The notes under the pieces are model-generated. The model saw only the letters and a program-made list of their open reading frames with translations, was not told where the DNA came from and did not search any database. Below, in pieces: positions 37,140 through 48,493 of a DNA stretch of 64,000 nt (the first letter of the stretch is position 1; the number at the start of each line of letters is the position of its first letter). A program made the position numbers and the translations under genes. The stretch spans positions 194,709,195 to 194,773,194 of the forward strand of contig NC_081415.1 in the NCBI RefSeq assembly GCF_030272615.1, in the 5' to 3' direction. This stretch comes from Cryptomeria japonica. Its lineage: Eukaryota > Streptophyta > Pinopsida > Cupressales > Cupressaceae.

Positions 37140-37796
37140 AGGGTATGCATAATTATACATAAAAATATGAACAAATAGTATAAAACCTGAAAGGACGTTT
37201 AATTTAAAAGATCTAATAATTGTTTTTTAAATCAACTTTATATAAATAAACTGTTCATTGATTTTTATTTTTATCCATACATTTATAATTATATTAATAA
37301 TAGTAATGAGCCATTCATTGATATATAATTAGATTAAGTCACACCACCAAAAGGAACTCATAATCGAAATGTAATGATAAACAACTTTATATTTAAGAGA
37401 CATTTTTATTTTGATCTTATCAATTTTAATTTTAAAATTTAACTTGAACAATGATTTAGGGTAAAGGATAACTACAGGAAGACATTCCATGAACTCACAT
37501 TTGGCTGTTTCACTTGCCCCGTTGTCGATATTAAAAATGACCTTGAAAGATCTATTCATGCTTTGATAAAAAGAAAAATTATTTCAAACTATTAATCCTT
37601 TAAGACAGTATATCATCTTTGAACTTATGATTAAAGCTTAACACTTAATAATAATAATTATTATTCACTCAATATTTGAAAAACTATCTACATCAACTTA
37701 GTAATTTAAGCTTTTGTAAAGATACCGAAGCTATGGTCCTTCTAGTTATCTATTATTATAGCTTCTTATTTAACTAGCTTGTGAATCCCCATCAAA
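37140..37796 (-). repeat. 3' flank of storage-protein gene, duplicated at 29.9-30.5 kb
   Basis: Reverse-complement match of 29890-30525. It includes a short minus-strand frame (37559-37380) reading SFKVIFNIDNGASETAKCEF that stays open in both copies. It probably contains the gene's 3' untranslated region; no clear AATAAA signal close to the stop was seen. Confidence 0.7.
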
Positions 37797-40700
37797 TCAC
37801 ATATTATATACTCCTAAACCATTTGTGGGTTTATCAGCTAAGGATAAAAGCAGATTGAAGAATTCAGTGACAACAATCACAGCATTTTTGCTTGCCAAGT
37901 TGAGGAAAATAGTAGCTTCATTTTCTGTACTTGATCCACCTGCCAGATCAGAGAGGGATCTGATTATTATAAATGGCTTCCCCATACTCAGGCTAACCTG
38001 CAAATCAAAGAGAAAGAAAAAACCATAAGATACTATGATCAGGTAACTATATAAATACATTACAAACCATTATAACATATATTATTACCAGTGCTACAGC
38101 TGCACTCTCCATATCGATGGGAGTGCAATCGAATTTTTCATGAAGAAAGTTTCTGTAAGCAGCATTATCAACAAAAATGCTGGCACTGCATCCTCTCTCC
38201 ACTTTCACAATCTTTGGTGTGGTTGACAAGCAGGTTGTAGAGTTGATGCAGGACTCTAATGTTATATTCTGTTTATTGTTCCAGAGTTATAATACAAATA
38301 CAAAGTTAATTAGAAACCATATGTATAACTTATTGTCTTGGCGAGTAAGGAATAACATAATATGATTGAATTACCTCTAGCTGGTCTGCAAGGTTATAAT
38401 ATGTTTCGGATACATTGACCCAAAACGCGTGTTCTCTAACTTCTGGAGTGCCACTCTCAGGGAAAATCTCGTCTGGGTTGTACCAAACATTATTTAAAAG
38501 ATTATCAATGCCTTCTTCTGTACTGTAGTTGGCAAAATGAATATACCCAATATCACGAGTGTAGTCTCCATTGGATTCCAAGGGAAGTTCATCGTCCTCT
38601 CCTTGTCCATATCTCTGTTCAATAAAAGTAACATTTCAGTATAACCTAAGGTGGTCTAATGGTAAAGGAATTTTCACTTTATAAATAATAGAAATATATT
38701 TTTAAGCAAAAAGAATTTCATTTTTTTTTTTTGAAAAAAAAAAAAAAGGGATAAAATTTATTCAATCCAAATCAAGATACAAGGCAGAAGCCAAAGGCTC
38801 AGTAAAAAGGAGAACAACCAACAAACCAAACAACAACACTACATAGTCCTGTCTTCCAATAAAGCTCTCTCCAAAATCCCTCGATAATCAGAAGGTAACT
38901 CACCCCTACCACTGATATCCCAACCATCCCCTTTCTCCGAGGCCCACTTCGCCAAGCAGTCAGCCACGGTATTCCATTCTCTAGGGATGTGACAGAAAGA
39001 GACAGATTCCAAGGAGCTACAAACACTTAAAATCTGTCTGACCATCAAAGCTAAATGCCAACTAACACCATCCAACCTCTAGTTGTTCAACATATCCACA
39101 ACAATCTGAGAGTCAGACTCACAGATAATCCTCCTCCAGCCAAGAGAGCAACCCCACTCAACAGTAGTCTTAATAGCCAGGGCCTCCATCTGGTTATTAG
39201 AGTAAAGCCCTTTGTAGACAGAGAAGCAAAAAACAACATCACCATCTTTACTTCTACCAATACCCCCAATACCAGCATGCCCAGGATTCCCCCGAGAAGA
39301 TCCATCCGTATTAATCTTCAGGACCCCATTAGGAGGAGGTGCCCATCTCCCATCATGACAGACCCGTTTCTTGACACGACGGGGCATAATATTAGCAGAG
39401 CAACCCCTACTATTAACACCCAAGCTCAGATCTCGCACAACCGCAACATCCCCAGGATCAATACTTACGGACATATCACATTTAGCATGAATAGTCTCCT
39501 GAAGCCTACTCATAATCTTTGTCCACAGTTGACCACTATCCAATCTGGAATCACAAAAAACTCTACGGTTCCTTTCCAGCCAAAGGTTCCAAAGAATGAA
39601 ACCAGGCCCAATGAACCAGGCCACCTGAAGAAAAGGAGTCTTTGTGGGAGGCCTTCCCAGACTCTCCCAAAACTCAATAAGAGAGGAAGCATGAATGCAA
39701 CCATGATGCCAAGCCTCCCACCATCTGTGCCAAATCTCACAAGAGTAGGGGCAGTGGAAGAACAAGTGGGAAGAACATTTTTCACTGCTCAAACAAAGAA
39801 CACAAATGGAAGGTCCCTGAAACCCCCTTTTACAAAGGTTCTCCCAAGTGAGACATTTCCTCTGGGCAACGAACCATAAAAAGAAGTTACACTTGGGCCA
39901 AGAAAAGTTGTTCCAGACCTTTCTCCACCAAGGCACCTCAACAGGACCATGTAAATTCCTATCAAGCACAGCATAGCCTTGAGCAACAGTATAATTACCT
40001 TTTGGGCTAGGACTCCAAGCCAATTTGTCCCTCTCCTTCAGAGAGCTGCAAAGCCTGCCCTCCAAGACCTTACACAAAGCTGCCCGATCCTCCTCAGAAC
40101 CGCCCACAGGCCACTCTTGCAGATCCTTCCAGCAAGACATCTCCAGATGACCAATACGCTTAACAGTTTTAAAATGCTCCACCTTAATCCACCCAGCATC
40201 AGAGAACATCTGGAAAAGAGGCAGAAGCTGAGGGAAACTAGATAGGATGGGAGGGTGACCATCCCAAGAGTCCAACCAAAAAAGAGCATCAGATCCATTA
40301 TTACAGATCCAGAAGAGACCATTCCTAACAAGCTGAGCTCCCTTCTTAAGAATATCCCATATGCAAGAACCTTTGCCCAACAGAGCAATCCGCGGCACTT
40401 CCTGACTCTCAACCCCAGGAACATACTTGAAAGAAAGAATCTTGGCCCACTCTTGATCCTGGTTGTTGCACCATCTCCAGTACAGCTTAGCCGCCAAAGC
40501 CGAAACCATAAGAGCCACAGACCTAAGGCCAAGGCCCCCAGCATGCTTCAGCCTACAGACAGACTCCGATTAGCCCCCTCCTTCTTAGGTATGAGAGCTA
40601 GAAAAGTAGAATTCAGAGACTTAAGCATTTGTTTGTTCCTAAGGGATTCCTGAACCACCTCAAGGAGATCAAACTTTATTATTTCCCAAAATTCCTGGAA

Positions 40701-43700
40701 GAACTCAATTGGAAACCCATCTGGGCCAGGAGCTTTGCCTTTTTTCATACTAAACACAACCTTCTCCAATTCAAGCAGTAGTATTGGACCCAAAAGAGCC
40801 TCATTCGTCTCATCTGAGACCAAGAAAGGAATAGAATCCAAGATAGCCCTCTCCTCCGATCTAGCAGCAATATCCTCCCTAGTAAAAAGATTAGAAAAAT
40901 AGTTGACAGCTTCCCTCAAAATTTCACCACAGGACGAGAGTTGGGACCCATCACTCGAGACAAGCATGGAAAAGGAGCTCCCCTGCCTACAGGCCTTGAC
41001 CGAATTATGGAAGAAAGATGTGTTCCTATCCCCCTCCTGAAGCCAATCAATACGAGATTTTTGCTTCCAGAAAATCTCCTCCTGAAGCTCCCACTCTTCT
41101 AAGCCCTTAAGGGCCAAGGACTCAGCATTCAAAAGGTCAGAGGACAACCCATGGTCTCGAATCTGACGAGTGACACTATCCAGCTTGGACTGAGCAGCAA
41201 GTTTCTGAGCATGCAGATTCCCAAAACATTGTTTATTCCACCTCTTAAGCCTATACTTCACATATTGGAGCCGTTTGCTAAAAGTGTACATGGCCCTCCC
41301 ATGGGCAGGAAGCCCTTCGTACCACCAATCCAGCACCAGATCCCGAAGAGAGTGATCCCGTAACCACATCAACTGAAATTTGAAGGACGGATTTTTGGTG
41401 ACCCCATAAGAGGAGACACAAAGCTTGATAGGCCAGTGATTAGATCCCCTCCAATCCAGGATATCAGAACTGGTAGTCCACCTGCTACTCATCCAATAAT
41501 AGGAAACCAAAAATCTATCAAGCCGTTCTGAGATAGCCTCATCACCACATCGCCTATTATTCCAAGTAAAAGCTCCATTGATTGGCTTCACGTCAACAAG
41601 GTTAAGGAGACCAATATTATCTCTGAGCAAAAGAGAGGAAGTATCAAGCCTAGCTAACCCTCCCCATTTTTCATCCATACTAATAACAGCATTAAAGTCA
41701 CCAGCCAAAATCCATGGGAGAAACGGGTCCAGAGAACGGACAAAATTGATATGATCCCAAAGGTGTGTCTTACCTAGAAGATCAGTAGGAGCATAAATAT
41801 TGGAGAAAAGACATCTTTCGCCAGTTTTGAAAATGGAGGCAACCATAGAGATAGAAGACTGACTAGAGACCCACCATAAGGGGGAGACTTTCCTCGGGTT
41901 CCAAAAGCAAGCCACCCCCCCAGAACTGCCCAACGCCCCCACCCCCTGCCAGTAGCCTTGGGGCCAGATACGCAGAGCACAATTATTCAAACCATCCACT
42001 GTAAGCTTGGTTTCCTAAATGAATACCACATCTGGAGCCTGAGACTCGATTAATCTGCGAATAGCCTTTTGTCTGGGGATGTTGTTCAACCCCCTTACAT
42101 TCCAAGATAAAACTATCATTTAGGGGGGTGGGAGAAGTGGGAATCAATGGGTTTCACAGACCCAGACTCAACCAAAGTATCCCCCATAATCTTGACCTTC
42201 TCTTGATCAGTCTTCCTTCCACTCCTTGACTGTTTATCTAGAGGCCCCTTTTTAAAATATTTTTGATGCAAGCCTAAGGCAGGAGGAGCCTTAGCACCCT
42301 TCACAGGATCCGCGGATGCCTTCAAAACTTCCGGACAAGGAGCCAAGCTAGCATTACCCACCGTAATCTGTGACTCCTAGAGGCCACCAATATTCTGAAC
42401 ATGAGAGAGCAAGTCCAAAGCTGGTTGACAAACCTGTTGAACCCCTGACGATAGAATCGGCTCCTCCTTCCTTGCAACCACCTCTTGATTCTCTACTTGA
42501 CCCTTAACCCCAGAAGAAAGCTCAGTTGGAATACCATCTTCTTGGACTACGCTATCCAGAACCTCAAACCTGTTAAATGTGTCATCATTCTGTCAGTCCA
42601 TCCAAGGTCTCTTCTTGCCTTTGCCTTTGTTACAAGATTTAACCGGGGTAAATCCCTCCTTATCAATAGGCCCATCAGACACTGGAGCTTTCCCCTTGTT
42701 CAACCTAGGAGGTTCAGAGGCAGGCAAGGGGGAAGAATTCAATCTGGGGCATCTGCGATGAAGATGACCATATTCATGGCAAATTTTGCATCTGAATGGG
42801 AGGGTTTCGTAATCTAGCTGCTGAATCCAGGAGGAAGAACCCATGCAAATTTCCATAGAGTCTGGTAATGGATTATTCAAATCAACTTCAACACAAATGC
42901 GAGCAAAGGAGATTACCTTATGATCTTGAGTCTGTGAAGCCGATCCAACAGGTTTCCCAAGAAGTAAAGAGATTGAGTGGAGGATATCTTCCCTCCAAAA
43001 TTCCAACGGAAGCCTCGGCAAACGAACCCACACAGGCACCCACGACGGGATCTCTTCCGCAGAGTTGAAGCCCATATGCCAAGGCTTGATAAAGAGCCCA
43101 ACTTGGTTAAAGAAATAAGGGCCACCCTCAAAAGCCCTATTCCTGTCTGCTATGCTTGAAAAAATAACCAGGAAGTAGTTATTAGCCGCTAAAAGAATCT
43201 CCATATCTCCTTCAGGGTTCCAAACCCGACGTGCCCAGGACTCCAACACAGGAAGAGAGAGACGAAGGCCCAAAAATTTGCATATAAGAGCATGCTTGCC
43301 CCAGTAATCAACATCTTCTAAAACCTGCTCAGGTTGAATAACCAAAACTGGTCTATCTTCCGATCTCTCCAAACATCCATTAACTTTTTTAATTCGAAAA
43401 GACCCTTTTGACGAGGAGGTACCCTCCCCAGAAGGGGGAAACTCAGTCCGATCCTTGTTACTGGCATGCATCAAAGAGGATGGATCTACCATCTCCAAAT
43501 CTAGGGAAGAAGCAAGGCCCTGATTCTCCATGGAAAAAAGAGCCCAAGAACCTAACAAAATAAGGAAAGAGGCAAGGCAGTCGGCCCAAATGCCCAAGCG
43601 ACCTCGAGCCCCCCGTCCAAGAGACCCTCGCACCAGACGGCGGCCAGAAAAACGCCCAGTCGTAGAAGAGAGGAGATCAAACCCCTGTCCAACCCCCTCC

Positions 43701-45605
43701 AGACCCCTGCGAACACAGAAAACCCCCCCCGCGAGCAGAAAGTAGCCACCGGCGCGCGCAGAATGCAGGCAAAACAAGCTAGGGCACGCGGGCCCTAGCT
43801 CGCACCAGAGCTCCGCGAAACGCCATCCCAGCAAAAAGAATTTCATTAATATGGGTAATGGAGCAGTATTTTCTTTTAGGAAAATTCATTTAAATTAGAA
43901 AATTTATAGTAAAAGATTTTACTATTATAAAAATTTAGTCATTCTTTAATACAGTAATGAATTATATGAAAATTCAGCTGGTTTTCTATACAGTAATGAA
44001 TCTCTCTTTTATTTCAGAATTAAGCACATGGCAATAAATAATCATATGGAAAACAATTTTATATATTACATGAATTCATACTATACAAGCATAAATTCTT
44101 TAAAAAATAAACAATTCTGTAAAATATTCCTAAAAAAAATTCCAAAATAGAATGCATCATGAGGTTGATCCCATTCAGACTATTGACCTCATTTAGATTA
44201 GAGATATAAAGCATACAACACTGATCCAGCATATATTAGTACATATCATTTAAATAGATACATAAAATAAACAACTTGGAAGTAAGATTATATTCAAGGT
44301 ACATATAGAAATGAAAGAATCAATATCTAGTGAGATGTATGAAGCAAAATTCTAATTTGTATCCTTGTAATTTTTTGATATCCACCATTTTGATATATAA
44401 GATAAATATAAATCTAAAAAAATTACATTTTATAATTAGAAAAATAAAATATTGAACATTTATCACTAATATTGAACATTTATCACTAATATTATGCACC
44501 TATTTTAAATCAGTTTTTTTATTTATAAAAATACAGCTATTTATCATCCTACTAATTCGATGAGATATATTTCTATTACCCAGATGAAAATATATTAAAA
44601 ATTGTATGAAATTTAATATAACCTGCCAATTCCATAGGCCAGTATGAGCCCATTGCAGTGGAATAGTAACATCACCAATATGATGGTCAGAGTTTCCATT
44701 TCCAGCAATTCCATAGTGCACAACTCCATTTATGTTGAAGAAACTAAAGAGAAGCTGGGTGGTTATTGCTGCATTCATCTGTACATCCAAATACCAACAT
44801 TAGTGGGCTATGTGCTGTCAGTTGGAGTTACTTAAGGCCTGCTACTCTTATTGATAACTCTAAGATTCCTTATCCTTTGGTTAAAGGATAAGGACTGATT
44901 TTATTTTATCAATTAGCTTACATTTAAACATTAAATAGATGATCTCCATCGCTATACAAAGCTAAGAAGAGAAAACACTATATTTCAAACAACATTTATC
45001 TGAAACTTTTCAGATTGGCAGTATAAACTTTTATCAAGAATCAAGAATAAAATCTTATTTTCTTTTACCATAAGATGTTTAAATGACCTTTATATTTCTG
45101 GGTTTTACTTTTTATATATATATATAAAAGCTAAACAGAGAAAAATTCAATTTCTAACATTTCCAGTCCTCATTATCTTTTTGGGCACATGACATAACCC
45201 ATTAAACATCAGACTTTTTCAATGCAATTACCATTCCCATCCCTGTCATGACGACAATGACCTTCTGATCTGCAATAGCTCCTACATGGAATCTCCTTCC
45301 TGCAGAGCAACAAGTGTAGATGTAATAAAGTTTTATATAAGTCTAAAAATAGTTCCATGTAAGAAAGAGCAGGCAAGAAAATTACCAGAAAGATCTACGT
45401 AGGAAACGTTTTCATTGACTATAAAATTTGGGTGTTGTAGTAGGGGCTCCATTTCAAAAGTGTTGGGAACAACCAAGCCCATGTAAGGGCCATCACTGTT
45501 AATTATATTAACATGGCCAAGAACCTTTGCCGAATGCTCTGCATTACATACAATGGCCATGAAAATTAGCAGGAGCACTTGAATATGCACCAACTTCAGA
45601 GCCAT
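37797..45605 (-). CDS. bark storage protein / nucleoside phosphorylase-like protein, six exons
   Basis: Secreted or vacuolar storage protein family built on the PNP/UDP phosphorylase (MTA/SAH nucleosidase) fold. Exons: 45605-45386, 45299-45232, 44778-44623, 38614-38375, 38268-38089 and 37997-37797. All introns are GT-AG and the join is 1065 nt (354 residues plus stop), normal for the family. The start MALKLVHIQVLLLIFMAIVC is a signal peptide, with likely cleavage after ..CNA. An in-frame ATG six codons upstream is less likely, since the signal peptide begins at the later one. Landmarks: VDLSG/RRFHVG at junction 1-2, VVMTGMGM, GVVHYGIAGN and GDVTIPLQWAHTGLWNWQ in exon 3, LESNGDYTRDIGY in exon 4, PIDMESAAVALV in exon 5, and SLSDLAGGSS with the conserved Asp in exon 6. 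Introns are 86, 453, 6008, 106 and 91 nt; intron 3 holds a whole LINE. Whether it keeps nucleosidase activity cannot be told. The gene looks intact. Confidence 0.9.
38708..38724. repeat. target-site duplication, 3' copy
   Basis: The 17-bp 'gcaaaaagaatttcatt' is identical to 43831-43847 and abuts the LINE tail. Perfect identity points to a recent insertion. Confidence 0.95.
38725..38775 (-). other. LINE 3' end: T-run, C, A-run
   Basis: On the plus strand, a T run (about 12, counting the last bases of the duplication) is followed by one g and about 12 A, then 'gggataaaatttattc'. In element sense this is 'ttatccc', T12, C, A12: the end typical of plant LINEs, and self-complementary. Confidence 0.8.
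38839..42119 (-). pseudogene. LINE ORF2: endonuclease, truncated RT, zf-RVT, RNase H
   Basis: The start ATG (42119) overlaps the ORF1 stop as ATGA. Endonuclease: MIVLSWNVRGLNN, ETKL, IYAPTDLLGKT, LAGDFNAV, FTWNNRRCGDEAISERLDRF and SNHWPI (His kept, Asp of the usual SDH changed to Asn). RT begins KGKAPGPDGFPIEFFQEFWE and stops at FLALIPKKEGANR near 40560. The next coding (LKHAGGLGLRS) belongs to the segment after RT, so the palm with the Asp pair is deleted and the frame shifts. The zf-RVT motif CVLC...HLFFHCPYS lies near 39800-39740, and RNase H LKINTDGSSRGNPGHAGIGG near 39320-39260. Extra stops: TAG 42015-42017 and TAG 39079-39081. The long plus-strand frames at 39055-39879 and 40255-40653 are antisense shadows. 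Confidence 0.9.
42116..42119 (-). promoter_or_regulatory. ATGA overlap of LINE ORF1 stop and ORF2 start
   Basis: ORF1 ends ...PPK-TGA and ORF2 starts at the ATG sharing two bases with that stop. The older LINE has the same AAATGA arrangement at 23762-23759, so it is a feature of the family. It suggests that ORF2 is translated by stop-restart on the same transcript (inference). Confidence 0.75.
42116..43531 (-). pseudogene. LINE ORF1: DUF4283 domain and CCHC zinc knuckle
   Basis: RNA-binding ORF1 protein. I chose the start MENQGLASSLDLEMV at 43531 because the longer open frame to 43846 runs through the GC-rich leader into the target-site duplication. DUF4283: HALICKFLGLRLSLPVLESW, MEILLAANNYFLVIFSSI, AFEGGPYFFNQVGLFIKPWH, WVRLPRLPLEFW (43270-42960). 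Zinc knuckle CKICHEYGHLHRRCP at 42790-42745, then a basic tail KKRPWMD. The frame then meets TGA at 42593-42595 and TAG at 42377-42379, after which the same frame stays open to 42116. The older LINE reads through the first position (ERQNDEMFNRF against MD-stop-QNDDTFNRF). The full frame would be 471 residues. Two single-base nonsense changes are all that break it. Confidence 0.85.
43532..43830 (-). promoter_or_regulatory. GC-rich LINE 5' leader with probable internal promoter
   Basis: About 300 bp markedly richer in G+C and CpG than anything else in the window, upstream of ORF1 inside the element. Plant LINEs carry internal promoters here; the function is inferred from position and composition. 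The older LINE has a similar GC-rich leader at 25340-25530. Confidence 0.5.
43831..43847. repeat. target-site duplication, 5' copy
   Basis: The 17-bp 'gcaaaaagaatttcatt' is identical to 38708-38724, at the LINE 5' end. Confidence 0.95.
44451..44490. repeat. 20-bp tandem duplication in intron 3
   Basis: 'attgaacatttatcactaat' occurs twice in a row. It occurs only once in copy 2 (near 56766), where about 120 bp of extra sequence follows, so the duplication marks the deletion scar in copy 1. Confidence 0.8.
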
Positions 45606-45750
45606 ACTGAAATCACAAAGCAAACTCGTGATTCAAAGAGAGATTTGGGGTGTGGGTAGTAGAAGGTATGAAGGGCTTTTATTAAACTATCCAGAATTAG
45701 GTGTTATTTGGGGTGGGTAGTTGTCCCCACTTTGAAATGTGATATATTTG
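45606..45750 (-). promoter_or_regulatory. conserved proximal promoter of storage-protein gene
   Basis: The 145 bp upstream of the ATG is preserved in three copies (here, 57974-58118, 30784-30925), more clearly than sequence further out. It has a TATA-like TTTAATAAAAG at 45686-45676, about 70 nt before the ATG, and an upstream 'gtgttatttggggtggg' block (plus-strand sense) at 45701-45717. Promoter function is inferred. Confidence 0.5.
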
Positions 45751-46578
45751 AAGATTTATTTTACTTTAATACAAAAATAAACTAATACGTCAAATGAAAA
45801 TAAAATATAATGTTTTTAATCTAAAACATTAAAAATTTATGTATTTATGTATGTATATAAGGATAAAATAAGCAGAATTTGGTTAGGTTTCTCACAAAGG
45901 TTCAATTTTTGGTTTTGAAATTAAGTTAGGTTTCCAATTAGTTTTGTACCCTAAAAACTAATACATTTAAATATTTAAATGTAGTTTAGAGGTTCAACAA
46001 GAGTTTGATCCAAAAAAAATTTGAGCTGATGCAATCTCTAGTTTAGTGTGTTTTAGGTTTTTGCTATTTCTATTTTTTTTTGTGTGTGTGGGCTTGACCC
46101 TTGTTTCTGAAGTTGTTTTGTCGTTGGTTCTGGACTGGATAGCGCTTTTTTTTTGTATTGCTCTTTGACCCGTTTATAATAATAAAAAACTTCAAATTAA
46201 TAGTGTAGATAAATTTCAATTATTAAAAAATTGTTACATGCATCTTCTTAAACAATATTTTAGCTACTAAAAATTTCAACATCTCTCCTCTCTTCAATTA
46301 CAACATCTTATGATTAATAACATGCTCCATTTGTTTTAATATGCATGACTCAAAAATCTTAGAAGATGTTCCATTTTAATTTACAAATTTTTTCTTTTAA
46401 AAGAAAAGTGAAAAGAGATCCAAATCAAAAAATATATAAAAAAATATTTCAATTAGCTGATCACAATTAGTTAGAGTGATGATTTGTTCATTGGTTACCA
46501 ATTATTTATTATTTGATCCATGAGCTGCTAGCCCAGCCAGGGCCTTCATGAATTAAAGTGAAAAGAGATCAAATCAAA

Positions 46579-46602
<24 letters not shown>
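46579..46602. repeat. (AT)n microsatellite
   Basis: About 12 AT units; shorter in the duplicate near 59453-59466, so its length has changed since the duplication. Confidence 0.9.
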
Positions 46603-46610
<8 letters not shown>

Positions 46611-48493
46611 ATTCAGGAGCCAAGGACTGAGGGTATCCATTCCCTCAAATTCGCTTAGGGCAAGCCATTCAACTTCACGAGTAGACCAAGGGCCCATTGA
46701 CTTTCACTAATTTTCAAATTATAAACATTTTACAAATTAAAAATTTTAACATTTATCTTCCCACTTAAAAACACATTAATATAAATCCTTCACAATTCAG
46801 ATAAAACACATTTTTGTGAATTCTTCAATGTTTAAACATGCATTTCCCCTTCTCAAATTAGGTTTTTTTAAAAACCGAAAAGCCCACCTTATGTACAGTA
46901 CCAAATGTCGATTCAATGGAATTATAAAATCTGTGTTAGTTCTCCTTGAAAAATTCATTGCCGCTGTTCTTATCCAAAAGAGAAAAACATGTAATGCATG
47001 GAACCATCTTCAGTCGCTTACGTTAATAACAAAGAAGAAAGGATTGATAAGATTATCTTATTAAAAATAGAATAGAATTGGACAAGTTGAACTGCAAAAG
47101 ATTCACCAAATTTCTTTCAACAGTGGAGGAATGCCCTTTCAATTTGATATTTTGAACCCGATCTAATTGTTTTTTCAAAAACTGGTTGTTTTATTTATTT
47201 GTCGCCAAGTAGTTTAAGGCCATTAATGTCAGTAGTCGTAGCCTGCAAATTGATAATAAACACAGTATTATTGGCACTAAGATATAGATCTTGCAAGTTG
47301 AAAAATATTGGGTTTGTGTGATATGAACAATATTGTCCTCGATAATGATAATGATTAGGAGTCTATTCAACTCTTGTTTCTTATAATAAAAAATTTCAAC
47401 TTGCATGGCAAATAACATTTGTCTACAACTAAAATTATTGATAATTCCTTGAAAGATGAATGAGAACTACTGAATATTATTTTATTGATTATAAAATTTA
47501 TGAACATCACATAATGGACACATGTGAAAAAGATATAAAGTATTGAAAGTGAACAATAAAAAATATAATATAAAGTAGTCCAGATGATTGATTAATATCT
47601 ATGATTTCTATTGATTCTTTGTATAATAGGTAATAGATAAACTTAACTTGCAATGGAAGGTAAAACAAGTTTAATACATTTAAATATTGTGGAAATGAGA
47701 AAAAGATAAATATCTGAGTATCTTCACAATACCATTTCAAAGGGACAACCTCTAATAGAACCTACACTCAAATTAAAAATATGTCAAGATATCTTTGAAT
47801 TAATTAATCACAAGAATATGTAGAATATAGCTAAAGACAATTGTTACCATCTTATGCATGTGAGATAATTATTTTATATTGACAATTTGTGAGATAACTT
47901 ACAACATATATGTATCCTTTTATTAAAATGACTTAAGTGTGATTTACAAAGTACATGTTCTAAGTAATACTAGTTGGCATGAAGTAGAAAGAATGACATA
48001 ACACAAACTCCATTGCTAGTCTATAAGGTCAAGTAGATTTAATGTTTTAAAACATGATAAACCTAATATTGTTTCTACCTATCATGGGAGCCTTATCTTT
48101 TTCTCCTGGCTCCCTCCTTTTTATTTATATCTTTTGCATTATCTATTTGGAATTATCTAGATCCATCATCCTCTATCTTGGAGAAAAACTCATCCTCCAT
48201 TAGTTCACTACTCCTTTATTATCTTGTCACTTAAACATATCCTTATAAGGATGTAATTTATATTAAGGATCAATAATAATGAAATAGGAATAATTTTGTA
48301 ACCTCTTTCTCATACTCTCAACCTACTCCATAGATATCTAGATTAGTGTTTCTTTTATTATAACAATTTGTTTGCAAATGTCATTCATAGTACAAAGAAC
48401 ACTAAATATATAGTATCATTCTCTAGAAGATGCCATATATACTATTATGGAAATCCTAGATGAATTAGAATAGGAATGCACCTTACCAACATG

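Larger units (their letters stand above)
38725..43830 (-). mobile_element. L1-type LINE inserted in intron 3, RT core deleted
   Basis: A 5106-bp element with a complete 5' end: GC-rich leader 43532-43830, ORF1 43531-42116, ORF2 42119-38839. The 3' tail reads (element strand) a T run, one C and an A run, ended by the 17-bp target-site duplication. It has the same orientation as the host gene. The duplication shows insertion by target-primed reverse transcription into an intron that was about 0.9 kb. Compared with the older LINE at 19.7-25.5 kb, about 1 kb of RT is missing at 40540-40560, so it cannot now encode its own reverse transcriptase. Confidence 0.95.
44074..48493. repeat. segmental duplication block A, copy 1
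   Basis: Collinear and highly similar to 56391-61468. It contains exons 1-3 of the storage-protein gene with part of intron 3, the promoter and about 2.7 kb of 5' flank. Relative to copy 2 it lacks about 120 bp near 44490, about 480 bp near 45960-46010 and about 110 bp near 48225. The right end breaks at 'ccttaccaacatg'. Outside the exons no gene is seen; the open frames at 46816-47064, 47191-47418 and 47507-47740 are chance. Confidence 0.95.

Noticed and set aside
39055-39879. 274-residue plus-strand open frame
   Set aside because: Lies antisense to LINE ORF2 (zf-RVT and RNase H), is Pro/Thr/Asn-rich as expected for the reverse of such coding, and has no motif.
40255-40653. 132-residue plus-strand open frame
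   Set aside because: Antisense shadow of LINE ORF2 across the RT deletion junction.
43532-43846. N-terminal extension of LINE ORF1 to 43846
   Set aside because: The extension runs through the GC-rich leader and into the target-site duplication, so the first codons would come from host DNA. The ATG at 43531 fits better.
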